Assembly (NCBI GenBank): GCA_020726135.1
Contig: DYTE01000008.1
Span: 1-43,147 of the forward strand
Length of the DNA stretch: 43,147 nt
From: Rickettsia conorii
GTDB taxonomy: Bacteria > Pseudomonadota > Alphaproteobacteria > Rickettsiales > Rickettsiaceae
Direction of reading: 5' to 3'
The number at the start of each line of letters is the position of its first letter. Position 1 is the stretch's first letter. This document shows, one piece after another, positions 27,257 through 36,169 of the stretch. The translations under genes and the position numbers were made by a program. The notes beneath the pieces are model-generated. The model saw nothing but the letters and a program-made list of their open reading frames with translations, had not been told where the DNA came from and did no database searches.

Positions 27257-28431
27257 AATATAGATTTTGTATAGATACGTTTATGTTCAACAATTGCTTC
27301 AAGCCTATAATTAGAATTTTTATATTTAGGTATTATGATATTGCCTGAATCCATATTATATTGAAATCTATAAAAATTTTCATATTCATCTTTAGATAAT
27401 TCAATTCTAGTATCTAACATTTTTTTATGATAATCTTTTGACAATAAAGAAAGATAATTTTCTTGAATTATGCCACTGAAAAATTCTGCTACAGAACCTG
27501 AACCATAACTATAAAAACCAATATATTTACCTTCTATATTATTATCGACATTATCTAAAAGAGAAACTAAACTTAAATATAATGATGCTGTGTAGCAATT
27601 TCCTGTAATTCTTGAATATTTGAGAGATGCTCCCAAGTCAATTTCTAATTCTGTTTTTGATAAAAGAGGTAGGTTAGAAAATTCTCGTAAAGCTTGATGA
27701 GTTTTTTCAACTAAACGAGGTATAGCTGTATGATAACAAAAATATGCATGATCATCAAAATTTCTTTTTGATAATTCTAAATATTGTTTCCATGTTTTAA
27801 TTGCTAAATCTATATATAATTTACATGAATATTTACCATCAACTATTGCATCTTTTAGATAATTAGGACGCCAAAAATCCATCGAATCTTCTGTATAAAA
27901 TCCACTTTCAGGTTCAATCGATATTATTCTTGGATTTTTTGAAATTATCATAGCAACAGCGCCACTACCTTGAGATGATTCTCCACTTGTTCCAATTCCG
28001 TAACGAGCTATATCTGATGTAATTAACAAGATTTTTTTGCTAGAATTACTAGCAATCATCGATAATGCAATTTGTAAACCAGCAGTTCCGCTATAACAAG
28101 CTTGTTTGATTTCGATATTTCTGCAACGAGATGGAAGATCTAATAATTTATGAACATAAATACCAGCTGATTTAGACTGATCAATACTGGTTTCAGTTGC
28201 AAAAATTAGAAAATCAATTTCATTTTTGTCTACATGTTCTAGAACTTTTGAAGCGGCTTCAAGTGCCATTGTTACAATATCTTCATCTGGCGGTGGAATT
28301 GAAATTTTTTTTTGACCAAGTCCAATATAAAATTTATTTACATCTATAGAATAATTTTCTGCAAGTATATTTAAATCTAAACAATAATTAGGTGTATAAA
28401 ATGCTATAGCGTCAATACCAACTTTAACCAT
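27253..28431 (-). CDS. mvaS: Hydroxymethylglutaryl-CoA synthase
   Basis: MvaS condenses acetyl-CoA with acetoacetyl-CoA to HMG-CoA, the committed entry to the mevalonate pathway. The 392-residue thiolase-fold protein begins VKVGIDAIAFYTPNYCLDL, typical of bacterial MvaS. The catalytic triad of the S. aureus enzyme (Glu79, Cys111, His233) aligns with Glu80 in FATETSIDQSKSAG, Cys112 in IKQACYSGTAGLQ and His234 in FCYHTAIPRLV, so it should be active. It is the first gene of the operon; about 210 bp separate it from tRNA-Thr upstream. HMG-CoA reductase and IPP isomerase are not in the window. Confidence 0.94.
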   Translation of the reverse strand: MVKVGIDAIAFYTPNYCLDLNILAENYSIDVNKFYIGLGQKKISIPPPDEDIVTMALEAASKVLEHVDKNEIDFLIFATETSIDQSKSAGIYVHKLLDLPSRCRNIEIKQACYSGTAGLQIALSMIASNSSKKILLITSDIARYGIGTSGESSQGSGAVAMIISKNPRIISIEPESGFYTEDSMDFWRPNYLKDAIVDGKYSCKLYIDLAIKTWKQYLELSKRNFDDHAYFCYHTAIPRLVEKTHQALREFSNLPLLSKTELEIDLGASLKYSRITGNCYTASLYLSLVSLLDNVDNNIEGKYIGFYSYGSGSVAEFFSGIIQENYLSLLSKDYHKKMLDTRIELSKDEYENFYRFQYNMDSGNIIIPKYKNSNYRLEAIVEHKRIYTKSIL

Positions 28432-28644
28432 TTGTATAATTGTTTATTTTATTTAAGGAAATTATTTAGATAGATTTATTATTTCACTATGAATATAATT
28501 CAAATATATCATTTTTTTCTTTTAAATCAACTTTTAAATTTTGAATTATTTGATTACCAATAATGGTACATGATCATTAGAGTAATATGTCTTATTTTGT
28601 AAAAAATTGATTCAATTAAAATAATTCTATGTTAATCAAGAAAC

Positions 28645-28719
28645 TGGTGCCGTTAGAAAGAATTGAACCTTCGACCTCATCATTACCAATGATGTGCTCT
28701 ACCACTGAGCTATAACGGC
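28645..28719 (-). tRNA. tRNA-Thr (GGT)
   Basis: A complete 75-nt cloverleaf on the minus strand including an encoded CCA. The acceptor stem GCCGTTA pairs perfectly with TAACGGC. The D arm contains AGCTCAGTGGTAGAGC. The anticodon stem CATCA/TGATG encloses loop TTGGTAA with anticodon GGT. The T arm contains GGTTCAATTC. Confidence 0.96.
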
Positions 28720-28740
28720 TAGATAAATTTTAAAATTTAA

Positions 28741-28782
28741 TCTGGTAAATATTCATGTATCTCTGCTTGAATATCTACCGGA
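28741..28782 (-). terminator. Putative terminator of the rpsF-rpsR-rplI operon
   Basis: An imperfect hairpin of 15 pairs with one mismatch and one G-U pair (28741-28755 with 28768-28782) has a 12-base loop. It lies 36 bp after the rplI stop in the minus direction and is followed on that strand by a T-rich stretch, TTAAATTTTAAAATTTA. This fits an intrinsic terminator ahead of tRNA-Thr. Confidence 0.55.
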
Positions 28783-28818
28783 TAAATTTACCTTAAAAAT
28801 GAAATCATTAGTAATTAT

Positions 28819-29325
28819 TTAAGATAATTTATTTTCTTGTGAAGAATGATATTGCATTAAATAATCTTCAGCTTCTGATCTTGATCTTGCTACAACAACT
28901 AAAATTTCAGAAGATATTTCTGCGTGAAGCCTAATCCCCACTGAAAAATATCCTACAGTTTTTATTGGTTTTGGTAACATTACATTAGCTGGAAATATTT
29001 TTTGATCTAAAATACTTGATAAATTGAGTGCAATATCTTTATTTGAAACTGAACCAAATAATCTTCCATCTTCAGCAGAAGAATGAATACATATCATTTG
29101 ATATTTTTTCAAAAATGCTGCATTTGATAAAGCATTTTCTCTCTTTTCTTTATCTTTCAACTCAAGCTCATGTTGTTGTTCTTCGACTATAGCTTTATTA
29201 GGCTCAGTAGCCATAATAGCAAATTTCTGAGGTATCAAATAGTTACGAGCAAAACCATCTTTTACTTTTATAACTTCACCTATTTTACCAAGTTTTTTCA
29301 CTGGATTAATTAAAATAACTTCCAT
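28819..29325 (-). CDS. rplI: 50S ribosomal protein L9
   Basis: A 168-residue L9. The N-terminal rRNA-binding domain matches the family closely: MEVILINPVKKLGKIGEVIK, VKDGFARNYLIPQKFAIMAT. A charged connecting helix (EEQQHELELKDKEKRENAL) leads to the C-terminal domain with SAEDGRLFGSVSNKDIA. It is the last gene of the S6-S18-L9 operon, 14 bp after rpsR. Confidence 0.96.
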   Translation of the reverse strand: MEVILINPVKKLGKIGEVIKVKDGFARNYLIPQKFAIMATEPNKAIVEEQQHELELKDKEKRENALSNAAFLKKYQMICIHSSAEDGRLFGSVSNKDIALNLSSILDQKIFPANVMLPKPIKTVGYFSVGIRLHAEISSEILVVVARSRSEAEDYLMQYHSSQENKLS

Positions 29326-29339
29326 GATTCTACACCTAC

Positions 29340-29627
29340 TTAAATTTGATACACAAAAGGCAATAATGCAAGCAATCTTGCTCTTTTTATTTGTAATTTT
29401 ACTTCTCTCTGTTTCTTAGCACAAATATTTGTTATTCTGCTAGGTAATATTCTACCGCCTTCTGAAACAAATTTTAATAACATTTCAGGATTTTTATAGT
29501 CTACAGGTGGTGTACCAGCTATAGATAAAGGACAGCCTTTGCGTCTTTTAAAAAAGACTTTACGATTATTTTTTTCGTTATGTCGTATTTGTGTAAGATT
29601 TGTATCCTGTATATTAGCATCTTTCAT
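29340..29627 (-). CDS. rpsR: 30S ribosomal protein S18
   Basis: A 95-residue S18. The core shows VFFKRRKGCPLS, DYKNPEMLLKFVSEGGRILPSRI, TNICAKKQREVKLQIKRARLL and the typical ending ALLPFV. The first 25 residues (DANIQDTNLTQIRHNEKNNR) form an extended polar tail. The gene lies 11 bp after rpsF and 14 bp before rplI, the standard order. Confidence 0.96.
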   Translation of the reverse strand: MKDANIQDTNLTQIRHNEKNNRKVFFKRRKGCPLSIAGTPPVDYKNPEMLLKFVSEGGRILPSRITNICAKKQREVKLQIKRARLLALLPFVYQI

Positions 29628-29638
29628 TTGTTAATTCC

Positions 29639-30001
29639 TTAATCAGTTACATCAATAGTTTGTTCATTATCATAATTTTGTGATCTTAAAATAGGAGAAG
29701 GTGCATCAGAAATGGCATCAACAGCTATATGCATAAATCTAATTATATTTGCATTTAATTTCATTCTTCTATCTAACTCTGGTAAAAGAGATATATTATT
29801 AGTACATATACCAAGAAAAACATAATGTCCTTTCTTATTATTTGCAATCTCGTACGCCAAATTTCTGAGGCCCCAATATTCAGTTTTCACCACTTCGGAA
29901 TTATTATCCTTTATGATTTGAGTAAATTCATTTGTTATTTTATCTACATCATTGGAAGAAACATCCTGACGTATAATAAAAACAGATTCATAAAAAGCCA
30001 T
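29639..30001 (-). CDS. rpsF: 30S ribosomal protein S6
   Basis: A 120-residue S6. It begins [20 protein letters not shown] and contains [20 protein letters not shown], matching the conserved YWGLR-LAY-I-K--GHY pattern, then [15 protein letters not shown]. It heads the S6-S18-L9 operon. A purine-rich GGAGAA precedes the ATG. About 260 bp separate it from the divergent regulator gene. Confidence 0.96.
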   Translation of the reverse strand: MAFYESVFIIRQDVSSNDVDKITNEFTQIIKDNNSEVVKTEYWGLRNLAYEIANNKKGHYVFLGICTNNISLLPELDRRMKLNANIIRFMHIAVDAISDAPSPILRSQNYDNEQTIDVTD

Positions 30002-30212
30002 TGATTATATTCTCCTAAAATCAAACTATCAAATATCAAAATTCCAATATAGCAATTAAAATTCATTTATTCAAGTATTATATTAATTCATTAGCTTGAT
30101 ATATTAAAAGATAAACTTTATTAACAGAAAAATTAAAATTTTAACCTATTGCTAATATTTACAGGTTAAATTATACTATATTTGATATAAGTATTTAATC
30201 ATAATGTAAACC

Positions 30213-30233
30213 TTTGCTAGAAACGCTAGCAAA
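30213..30233. promoter_or_regulatory. Perfect palindromic element upstream of the response-regulator gene
   Basis: TTTGCTAG and CTAGCAAA form perfect 8-bp arms around a 5-base spacer (30221-30225). It ends 29 bp before the regulator ATG, in the region between divergent rpsF and the regulator. A-rich rather than T-rich sequence follows on the plus strand, so it is not a plus-strand intrinsic terminator. It could be an operator or a leader hairpin. Confidence 0.5.
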
Positions 30234-30262
30234 AAATAAATATATTAACTGAGATTTAAAAT

Positions 30263-30958
30263 ATGTCGCTGACACTACCTTTAGAAATTTTATTTATAAA
30301 AAATTGTAATTTTAATAGCAGAATAGCTGGAAAATCATTGTTTCACATAACAAAAATTAATGATTTATATAAAATAACTCAAAATTTAAGCCAAATAGAT
30401 TTAGTTGTTGTTGAGGAAACTATTCTGAATAATGATCAAGATCTTACAGCATTTTTGAATTTATTAAAAAAAATTAATACACCAAATGTGCCTATTATTT
30501 TTGTTACTAATAACAGAAATAATGAAAAAATTATTAATAAACTTAGTCATCTCAATATAGTTGAATATTTATTGGAATCATATAATGAGGAATCATTCCT
30601 TACAATAATAATTTCATTAATTAGCAATTCTAAAATTATGTTAAAAGAAAGAACTATAGAATATAAAAGTTTAAAATTAGATATTCTTTCTTCAAATGTT
30701 GTATATATGAATAAAACTATTAAATGTAGTTTAACAGAATTTGCTATATTAAAGCTTTTGATGAGCAGCCCTTATCATATTTTTTCTCGTGAAAATATTA
30801 TAAATGCAGTTTGGGATAATGATGATGTAATTAATAAACGCACTATAGATGTACATATTAATAGAATCAGAAAAACTTTAAAAAATGTTAATCGTAATAA
30901 TCGTAGTCTTATTAGAACAGTAAGATCGGAAGGATATTGTTTAGATTTATTATGTTAA
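30263..30958 (+). CDS. OmpR/PhoB-type regulator with a degenerate receiver domain
   Basis: A 231-residue protein with a receiver-like N-terminal domain and a winged-helix DNA-binding domain of the OmpR/PhoB type. The DNA-binding half is well conserved: KCSLTEFAILKLLMSSPYHIFSRE corresponds to the alpha-loop region, and IDVHINRIRKTL followed by LIRTVRSEGYCL to the recognition helix and wing. The receiver half lacks every phosphorylation residue. The acidic pair is absent (LFIKNCNFN), the phospho-accepting Asp is replaced by Glu51 (IDLVVVEETIL), and the Lys of the usual KP motif is missing (YLLESYNEESF). It probably works without phosphorylation. CtrA- or CzcR-like identity was considered but cannot be shown. 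Confidence 0.82.
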   Translation: MSLTLPLEILFIKNCNFNSRIAGKSLFHITKINDLYKITQNLSQIDLVVVEETILNNDQDLTAFLNLLKKINTPNVPIIFVTNNRNNEKIINKLSHLNIVEYLLESYNEESFLTIIISLISNSKIMLKERTIEYKSLKLDILSSNVVYMNKTIKCSLTEFAILKLLMSSPYHIFSRENIINAVWDNDDVINKRTIDVHINRIRKTLKNVNRNNRSLIRTVRSEGYCLDLLC

Positions 30959-31052
30959 GTTAATTTTTAAAAACTAATTTTGTATTTTTAAAAATCTTCT
31001 TTATAATACTGAATTTAGAATGATAAAATAAATTTTTAAAAATTATCAAAAT

Positions 31053-31775
31053 ATGATTGAATTATCTGAGAATCGATTAATAGAATTAGAAAATATAATA
31101 GGATATAAATTTACAAAAACCTCTTTATTGTTGGAATCTTTGTCGCATCCATCATTGAAACATAAAAAATTAAAAAAAAATTTTATACGTAGTTATGAAC
31201 GTATGGAGTTTTTAGGCGATTCAATTTTAAATTGTGTAATAACTAATTTTTTATATAACAGATATGATTTTCAAGAAGGTCAATTAGCTAAGATTAGGTC
31301 GTCTCTAATATGCAAAGATACAATTTGTAAGGTAGCAATGAAATTGAATTTATCGCAATATATTATTATGACCTATGGAGAGGAAAATTCTGGAGGTAGA
31401 AATAATTTAAATAATATAGAAAATGTTATGGAATCTTTAATTGCTGCAGTTTTTCTTGATTCTGATTTTATTACTGTAAGAAATTTTATTACAAGATTAT
31501 GGCATGAATTTATTGGTAACATTGATTTAATTGATTACGACCCTAAAACAAATTTACAAGAATTAACTCAGAATAAATTTCATATAATACCTTCTTATAA
31601 AGTTATAAAGAAAAACGAAGCTACTCATGAATCATATTTTATGGTCACTATAGAAATAGCAAATAATAAATCTTATGGTGAAGGTCATTCTATCAAGGAA
31701 GCAGAAAAAGATGCAGCAAGAAAAATGCTTCAGATATTACAATGTGAAAATAATATAAAAATATCAGATCAATGA
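31053..31775 (+). CDS. rnc: Ribonuclease III
   Basis: RNase III cleaves double-stranded RNA, including rRNA precursors. The 240-residue protein has the signature [19 protein letters not shown] with Glu49, Glu52 and Asp56, and the second acidic cluster in [17 protein letters not shown] (around 124-140). The double-stranded RNA-binding domain occupies about 165-235 ([20 protein letters not shown], then [17 protein letters not shown]). It overlaps era by 4 bp, the conserved rnc-era pair. Confidence 0.96.
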   Translation: MIELSENRLIELENIIGYKFTKTSLLLESLSHPSLKHKKLKKNFIRSYERMEFLGDSILNCVITNFLYNRYDFQEGQLAKIRSSLICKDTICKVAMKLNLSQYIIMTYGEENSGGRNNLNNIENVMESLIAAVFLDSDFITVRNFITRLWHEFIGNIDLIDYDPKTNLQELTQNKFHIIPSYKVIKKNEATHESYFMVTIEIANNKSYGEGHSIKEAEKDAARKMLQILQCENNIKISDQ

Positions 31776-32671
31776 CAGCAATACTTCAAAAAACCATTTC
31801 AGTTGCTATAATAGGAAAACCAAATGCTGGTAAATCTTCATTGCTAAATATGCTTATTAAGCATAAATTATCTATAATCACCCCTAAAGTACAAACAACT
31901 AGAACAATTATTACAGGTGTTATTACAAAAGATGATACGCAAATTATAATATTTGATACACCTGGTATATTCGTTCCTAAAAAACAGCTTGAGAAATCTA
32001 TGGTGAGATGCGCATGGTCAAGTCTTCATAGCGCTGATATTGTAGCATTAATTATAGACAGTACTAACAATTTTGACGATATTTTGAATAAAATATTATT
32101 AAGATTAGCAGAACAAAAAATAAAGCCTATATTTTTATTTAATAAAATTGATTTAAATTCAAATTCTCTTGATAATTTACAAAATCAAATAAATATAATT
32201 TTTCCTGATAATATTTCATTTTATATCTCAGCTATTACAGGAAAAAATTTAAATAAATTAACTGATTATATAATTAATTTAGCAAAACCATCTCCATGGG
32301 TTTATGATGAAGATGATATTACTAATTTACCAATGAGATTTTTAAGTGCAGAAATTACAAGAGAACAATTATTTTTAAATTTACATGATGAATTACCATA
32401 TAATTTAACTGTAGAATCTGAAAATTTTGTAAATAATCCTGATAATTCAATAAAAATTAATCAGGTAATTATAGTATCACGGGAAAGTTATAAAACTATC
32501 ATTTTAGGAAAAAATGGTTCTATGATAAAGCATATAGGAGTGAATGCAAGGCTAGAGATGGAGAGAATTTTTGATAGTAAGATTCATTTGTTTCTGTTTG
32601 TAAAAGTGCGAAAAGAATGGGAAAATAATCCAGAATCTTATAGACAAATGATGCTAGAATTTATAAAATAA
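31772..32671 (+). CDS. era: GTPase Era
   Basis: Era is a GTPase needed for 30S maturation that binds 16S rRNA near its 3' end. The 299-residue protein has G1 [16 protein letters not shown], switch [12 protein letters not shown]3 [20 protein letters not shown]4 LFNKIDLN and G5 ISAITGKN. The C-terminal KH domain is present, with [18 protein letters not shown] and the ending [18 protein letters not shown]. Its ATG overlaps the rnc stop. Confidence 0.96.
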   Translation: MTAILQKTISVAIIGKPNAGKSSLLNMLIKHKLSIITPKVQTTRTIITGVITKDDTQIIIFDTPGIFVPKKQLEKSMVRCAWSSLHSADIVALIIDSTNNFDDILNKILLRLAEQKIKPIFLFNKIDLNSNSLDNLQNQINIIFPDNISFYISAITGKNLNKLTDYIINLAKPSPWVYDEDDITNLPMRFLSAEITREQLFLNLHDELPYNLTVESENFVNNPDNSIKINQVIIVSRESYKTIILGKNGSMIKHIGVNARLEMERIFDSKIHLFLFVKVRKEWENNPESYRQMMLEFIK

Positions 32672-32744
32672 TAAGAAGTATTAATATATATTGTGTGATA
32701 ATTGTAACTAAAATATAAATTTTTGATAATTTAATTATAAGAAC

Positions 32745-32772
32745 TTGAACAAGATATATTTTATATTATGAT
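32745..32772 (+). promoter_or_regulatory. Candidate promoter of the VirB2-like gene
   Basis: TTGAAC at 32745-32750 and TATGAT at 32767-32772 are 16 bp apart, about 50 bp upstream of the pilin ATG. In this AT background the -10 alone means little; the -35 and spacing make it plausible. Confidence 0.4.
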
Positions 32773-32822
32773 AATATAATGGTAATAATTTTATAAACAT
32801 ATATTTTGATTACGGAGTAATT

Positions 32823-33194
32823 ATGAAATATGATACGTCTAACTATTTAATTAATAATGATTCAAGTGAATATAATATTCAATTGATTTATAACTCTCTA
32901 TTATTACTTTCAATTGCTTTTTTTATAATATTTTCTGCTGATTTCGCATTTGCTGCAACCACTGCTACTATAACAACTGATTTTACAGCAACATTTTGCG
33001 TGATTGTAAAAATGACACAAGGCCCAGTCATGACAATTGCAGCGTTTGGAGCTATTTTCTTTATTGGTTATAAAACAATACAAGGTGAAATGAAAATTTG
33101 GGCTGCAGTACCAATGATTGCTGGAATAATAATGATAAAACTGTCTCAAAAAATAGTGACATTGATTACAGGTACGGAATTGAATTGTGTATAA
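32823..33194 (+). CDS. virB2: VirB2/TrbC-like type IV secretion pilin
   Basis: A 123-residue small membrane protein with the layout of VirB2 pilins. A Sec signal peptide (about 23-44) ends in DFAFAATT with likely cleavage after AFA. Two hydrophobic segments follow, GPVMTIAAFGAIFFIGYKT and IWAAVPMIAGIIMIKLSQK, separated by a short polar loop (IQGEMK). Two cysteines (FCVIV and LNCV) flank this region. VirB2 is the major pilus subunit of the VirB/D4 system, which Rickettsiales use to deliver effectors. No other vir gene is here. GGAG precedes the ATG. The call rests on architecture and weak motif similarity. Confidence 0.62.
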   Translation: MKYDTSNYLINNDSSEYNIQLIYNSLLLLSIAFFIIFSADFAFAATTATITTDFTATFCVIVKMTQGPVMTIAAFGAIFFIGYKTIQGEMKIWAAVPMIAGIIMIKLSQKIVTLITGTELNCV

Positions 33195-33278
33195 TGATAG
33201 ATATTAATTGATACTTGTAAAAATTTTATAAAGTTGGTATCATATTGTTGTAATTTTATATTTTTATAAGGATTGATA

Positions 33279-33731
33279 ATGGTAATTAGTACTGCACATG
33301 CTAGTTCAAATATAGTAAAAGAAGATGATAAAATATCCATCACAGAAACATCAAGTGATGTTCCTGTAACAAGTGATGTTGCGCCATATCCAGCATGGTA
33401 CAGTATGTTGCCTATGGTGCTCATTTTTGTAGTATTTTATTTTTTACTTATTAGACCACAAGAAAAACGTAGGAAAGAAAGAGAACAACTTGTTTCTGGT
33501 GTGAAGAAAGGTGAAGAAGTTATTACAAGCGCTGGTATTTTTGGAAAAGTTAGTAAAATAAATGATGTTGATAATAGTGTAAACTTAATTATTTCAGAAA
33601 ATACAGAAATAAAAATATTAAAATCAGCTATAGTTGATATATTAAGTAGAAAGAATGGTGATACATCATCTAATCAAAAAATTGATAGTGATAAAAATCA
33701 TAAAAAAAGTAAATCTAAAAAATCAGTGTGA
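33279..33731 (+). CDS. yajC: Preprotein translocase subunit YajC
   Basis: YajC is the small accessory subunit of the SecDF-YajC complex. The 150-residue protein has one membrane segment (MLPMVLIFVVFYFLLIRPQ) ending in the diagnostic RPQEKRRKEREQL, then VKKGEEVITSAGIFGKVSKI. The N-terminus (about 35 residues before the membrane segment) and the Lys/Ser-rich tail (KNHKKSKSKKSV) are longer than in most homologues. A TTG at 33273 would extend the frame by two residues, but ATG 33279 has AAGGA at 6-bp spacing and was chosen. secD follows 7 bp later. Confidence 0.93.
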   Translation: MVISTAHASSNIVKEDDKISITETSSDVPVTSDVAPYPAWYSMLPMVLIFVVFYFLLIRPQEKRRKEREQLVSGVKKGEEVITSAGIFGKVSKINDVDNSVNLIISENTEIKILKSAIVDILSRKNGDTSSNQKIDSDKNHKKSKSKKSV

Positions 33732-33738
33732 AATTTAA

Positions 33739-35271
33739 GTGTATAGAATCTCGAAATGGAAATTATTTGCTGCAATAATGATAACATTCTTATCGTTTAT
33801 TTACGCCTTACCAAATTTTTGTTCTAGAAATTTCTATTCAATATTACCTAATGCTAAAATTAATTTAGGACTAGACTTACAAGGTGGAGCGCATTTGTTA
33901 CTTGATGTAGATTTTGAATCTTACAGTGTAGATTTATACGAAATGCTTGTATCTAATTTAAGAAAATATTTACGTGATGAAAAAATAGGTTATAAAAATC
34001 TCTCTACAAAATTAAATCATATAGAATTTTCTCTGAAAAATACTGAAGATTTCCTAAAATTACAAAAGATTTTAAAAAAAATAGATCGAGAAATAGAAAT
34101 TGAGGAAATTAACAATATTATAAAAATTACCTATAGTGATTATAGATTATCTGATCTCAGACAAAAGGTGATTGATCAATCTATTGAAATTATTAGGCTG
34201 CGTGTTGATAGCAAAGGTACAACAGAACCGGTAATTCAAAAACAAGGTGATAAACATATATTGTTACAAGTTCCTGGAGAAGCTGATCCTCAACATTTGA
34301 AAAATATATTAGGTAAAACTGCAAAATTAGCATTTCATTTAGTGGATGAAAATGCATCGAAGGATCATGTGCCTCCTGGTTCTATACTTGTTACATCAGA
34401 AAAAAATGAATATTCATTAATTGTAAAAAAAATACCAATTTTAACTGGTGAACAATTAACAAATGCACAAGGTTCTTTTAATCAAAATAATATGCCTGTT
34501 GTATCATTTTCTTTAGATAATTTCGGAAGTAAAGCATTTGCTGTTGCTACAAAAATGAATCAGGGAAAAAGACTTGCAATTATTTTAGATAATAAAATAC
34601 TTAGTGCTCCAGTTATTAATGAACCAATTATTGGTGGTAGTAGCATCATTTCTGGTAATTTTACTGTTGAATCAGCGAATGAATTAGCATTGTTGCTAAG
34701 AGCAGGATCTTTACCAGCCCCATTAAAAATTATTGAAGAACGTAGCATAGGCCCAAATTTGGGAGCTGATTCAATTATTTCTGGTAAAAAAGCTGGAATA
34801 ATAGGTTTTGCATATGTAATTATTTTCATGATTTTATCCTATGGAATTTTAGGTATATTTGCAAATATAGCACTGATCATGGCTCTCTTATATATAACTT
34901 CATTATTATCATTATTTGGAGCAACTTTAACATTACCTGGAATAGCTGGAATAATTTTAACAATAGGTATGGCAGTTGATGCAAATGTTTTAATATATGA
35001 ACGTATTAGAGAGGAAATATCGAAAGGTGCTTCAAATCTTTATTCTGTTCAAAAGGGATTTGAAACAGCATTTGGAACTATTGCAGATTCGAATGTTACT
35101 ACATTAATTGTTGCATTTTTATTATATATATTTGGAGTTGGTGCTATAAAGGGTTTTGCAGTTACTCTTGCAATCGGTATTGTGTCCTCGATGTTTTCTG
35201 CTATAATAATTACAAAGCTCCTGATAGATATTTGGTTGAAATATTGCCAACCTAAATCTTTAGGATTATAA
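33739..35271 (+). CDS. secD: Protein translocase subunit SecD
   Basis: SecD uses the proton gradient to pull proteins out of the Sec channel. The 510-residue protein has an N-terminal membrane segment, NLGLDLQGGAHLLLDVD (about 35-51), a large periplasmic domain with SIEIIRLRVDSKGTTEPVIQ and ILLQVPGEADPQ, and a five-helix C-terminal block with GMAVDANVLIYERIREE and FGTIADSNVTTLIVAFLLY. The start is a GTG 7 bp after yajC with no clear ribosome-binding site, so coupling to yajC is likely. SecF is neither fused nor adjacent; tRNA-Leu follows directly. Confidence 0.96.
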   Translation: MYRISKWKLFAAIMITFLSFIYALPNFCSRNFYSILPNAKINLGLDLQGGAHLLLDVDFESYSVDLYEMLVSNLRKYLRDEKIGYKNLSTKLNHIEFSLKNTEDFLKLQKILKKIDREIEIEEINNIIKITYSDYRLSDLRQKVIDQSIEIIRLRVDSKGTTEPVIQKQGDKHILLQVPGEADPQHLKNILGKTAKLAFHLVDENASKDHVPPGSILVTSEKNEYSLIVKKIPILTGEQLTNAQGSFNQNNMPVVSFSLDNFGSKAFAVATKMNQGKRLAIILDNKILSAPVINEPIIGGSSIISGNFTVESANELALLLRAGSLPAPLKIIEERSIGPNLGADSIISGKKAGIIGFAYVIIFMILSYGILGIFANIALIMALLYITSLLSLFGATLTLPGIAGIILTIGMAVDANVLIYERIREEISKGASNLYSVQKGFETAFGTIADSNVTTLIVAFLLYIFGVGAIKGFAVTLAIGIVSSMFSAIIITKLLIDIWLKYCQPKSLGL

Positions 35272-35280
35272 CTTATCAAT

Positions 35281-35364
35281 GCCTCTATGGTGGAATGGTA
35301 GACACGGTAGACTCAAAATCTACTGCTGCAAGGCTTGCTGGTTCAAGTCCGGCTAGAGGTACCA
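35281..35364 (+). tRNA. tRNA-Leu (CAA)
   Basis: A class II tRNA of 84 nt with an encoded CCA at 35362-35364. The acceptor GCCTCTA pairs with TAGAGGT (first pair G-U). The anticodon stem GTAGA/TCTAC encloses loop CTCAAAA with anticodon CAA. A short variable arm (TGCTGCAAGGCTTG) and T arm GGTTCAAGTCC follow. It begins 9 bp after the secD stop. Confidence 0.96.
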
Positions 35365-35386
35365 TAATTTTTATAATTTGGAATTT

Positions 35387-36160
35387 ATGAAATCAATAAA
35401 ATTATTTTTTAGCCTAATATTATCATGCTTTATTTTAACTTCCTGCGTATCTAAAAAAGATGATGATAAAATTGTCCCTATTGATGAATTATATAAATCA
35501 GGGTTAGGATTATTAGAAAATAAAAAATATGAAGCAGCTTCTGAAGAATTTGGAAAAATATTTTTTCAATATCCAGGTAATAATTTAACAGCACAAGCGG
35601 AATTAATGCAAAGCTATTCATTATTTTTAGCTTCTAAATATCTTGAAACAGTAGATATTCTTGATTTATTTATAAAAATTCATCCGAGACATGAAGATAT
35701 TACATATGCTTATTATTTGCGTGCATTGTCATATTATATGTTAATTCCAAATGTTGAACTTGATCAAACTTATACATATATGGCAAAGCAATATTTTGAG
35801 GAAATGATAAAATTATTTCCATATACAAAATATGCAATAGATGCGAATTTAAAACTTGATCTAGTAAATGATCATATTGCTGGTAAACATATGGATATTG
35901 GTCGTTATTATTTAAACAAAAATAATCCAATTGCTGCTATCAATAGATTTTCTATAGTAATTAAAGAATATGATTCAACAATTCATGTTAAAGAAGCTTT
36001 ATATAGAATGACAGAATCTTACTCTATTTTGGGATTAAATGACGAAGCTAAAAAATATGAAGCTGTTCTCGGATATAATCATAAAGATAGTATATGGTAT
36101 AAATATTCATATAATTTGTTAAATCGAGATAAAGTTCAAAAAAATGAAGATGATAAATAA
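35387..36160 (+). CDS. bamD: Outer membrane assembly lipoprotein BamD
   Basis: BamD is the essential lipoprotein of the BAM complex that inserts beta-barrel proteins. The 257-residue protein has a lipoprotein signal ending LTSC (Cys20) and TPR repeats. Family segments include YKSGLGLLENKKYEAASEEF, DLFIKIHPRHEDITYAYYLRALSYY and KQYFEEMIKLFPYTKYA. A TTG at 35378 gives three extra residues; ATG 35387 fits the signal peptide better and has GGA ahead. It is followed by a decayed lipoprotein gene rather than recN. Confidence 0.92.
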   Translation: MKSIKLFFSLILSCFILTSCVSKKDDDKIVPIDELYKSGLGLLENKKYEAASEEFGKIFFQYPGNNLTAQAELMQSYSLFLASKYLETVDILDLFIKIHPRHEDITYAYYLRALSYYMLIPNVELDQTYTYMAKQYFEEMIKLFPYTKYAIDANLKLDLVNDHIAGKHMDIGRYYLNKNNPIAAINRFSIVIKEYDSTIHVKEALYRMTESYSILGLNDEAKKYEAVLGYNHKDSIWYKYSYNLLNRDKVQKNEDDK

Positions 36161-36169
36161 TAAGAAATT

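Noticed and set aside
33146-33424. 92-codon minus-strand frame between the pilin and yajC
   Set aside because: It overlaps the well-supported yajC start and the pilin end, and shows no family features.
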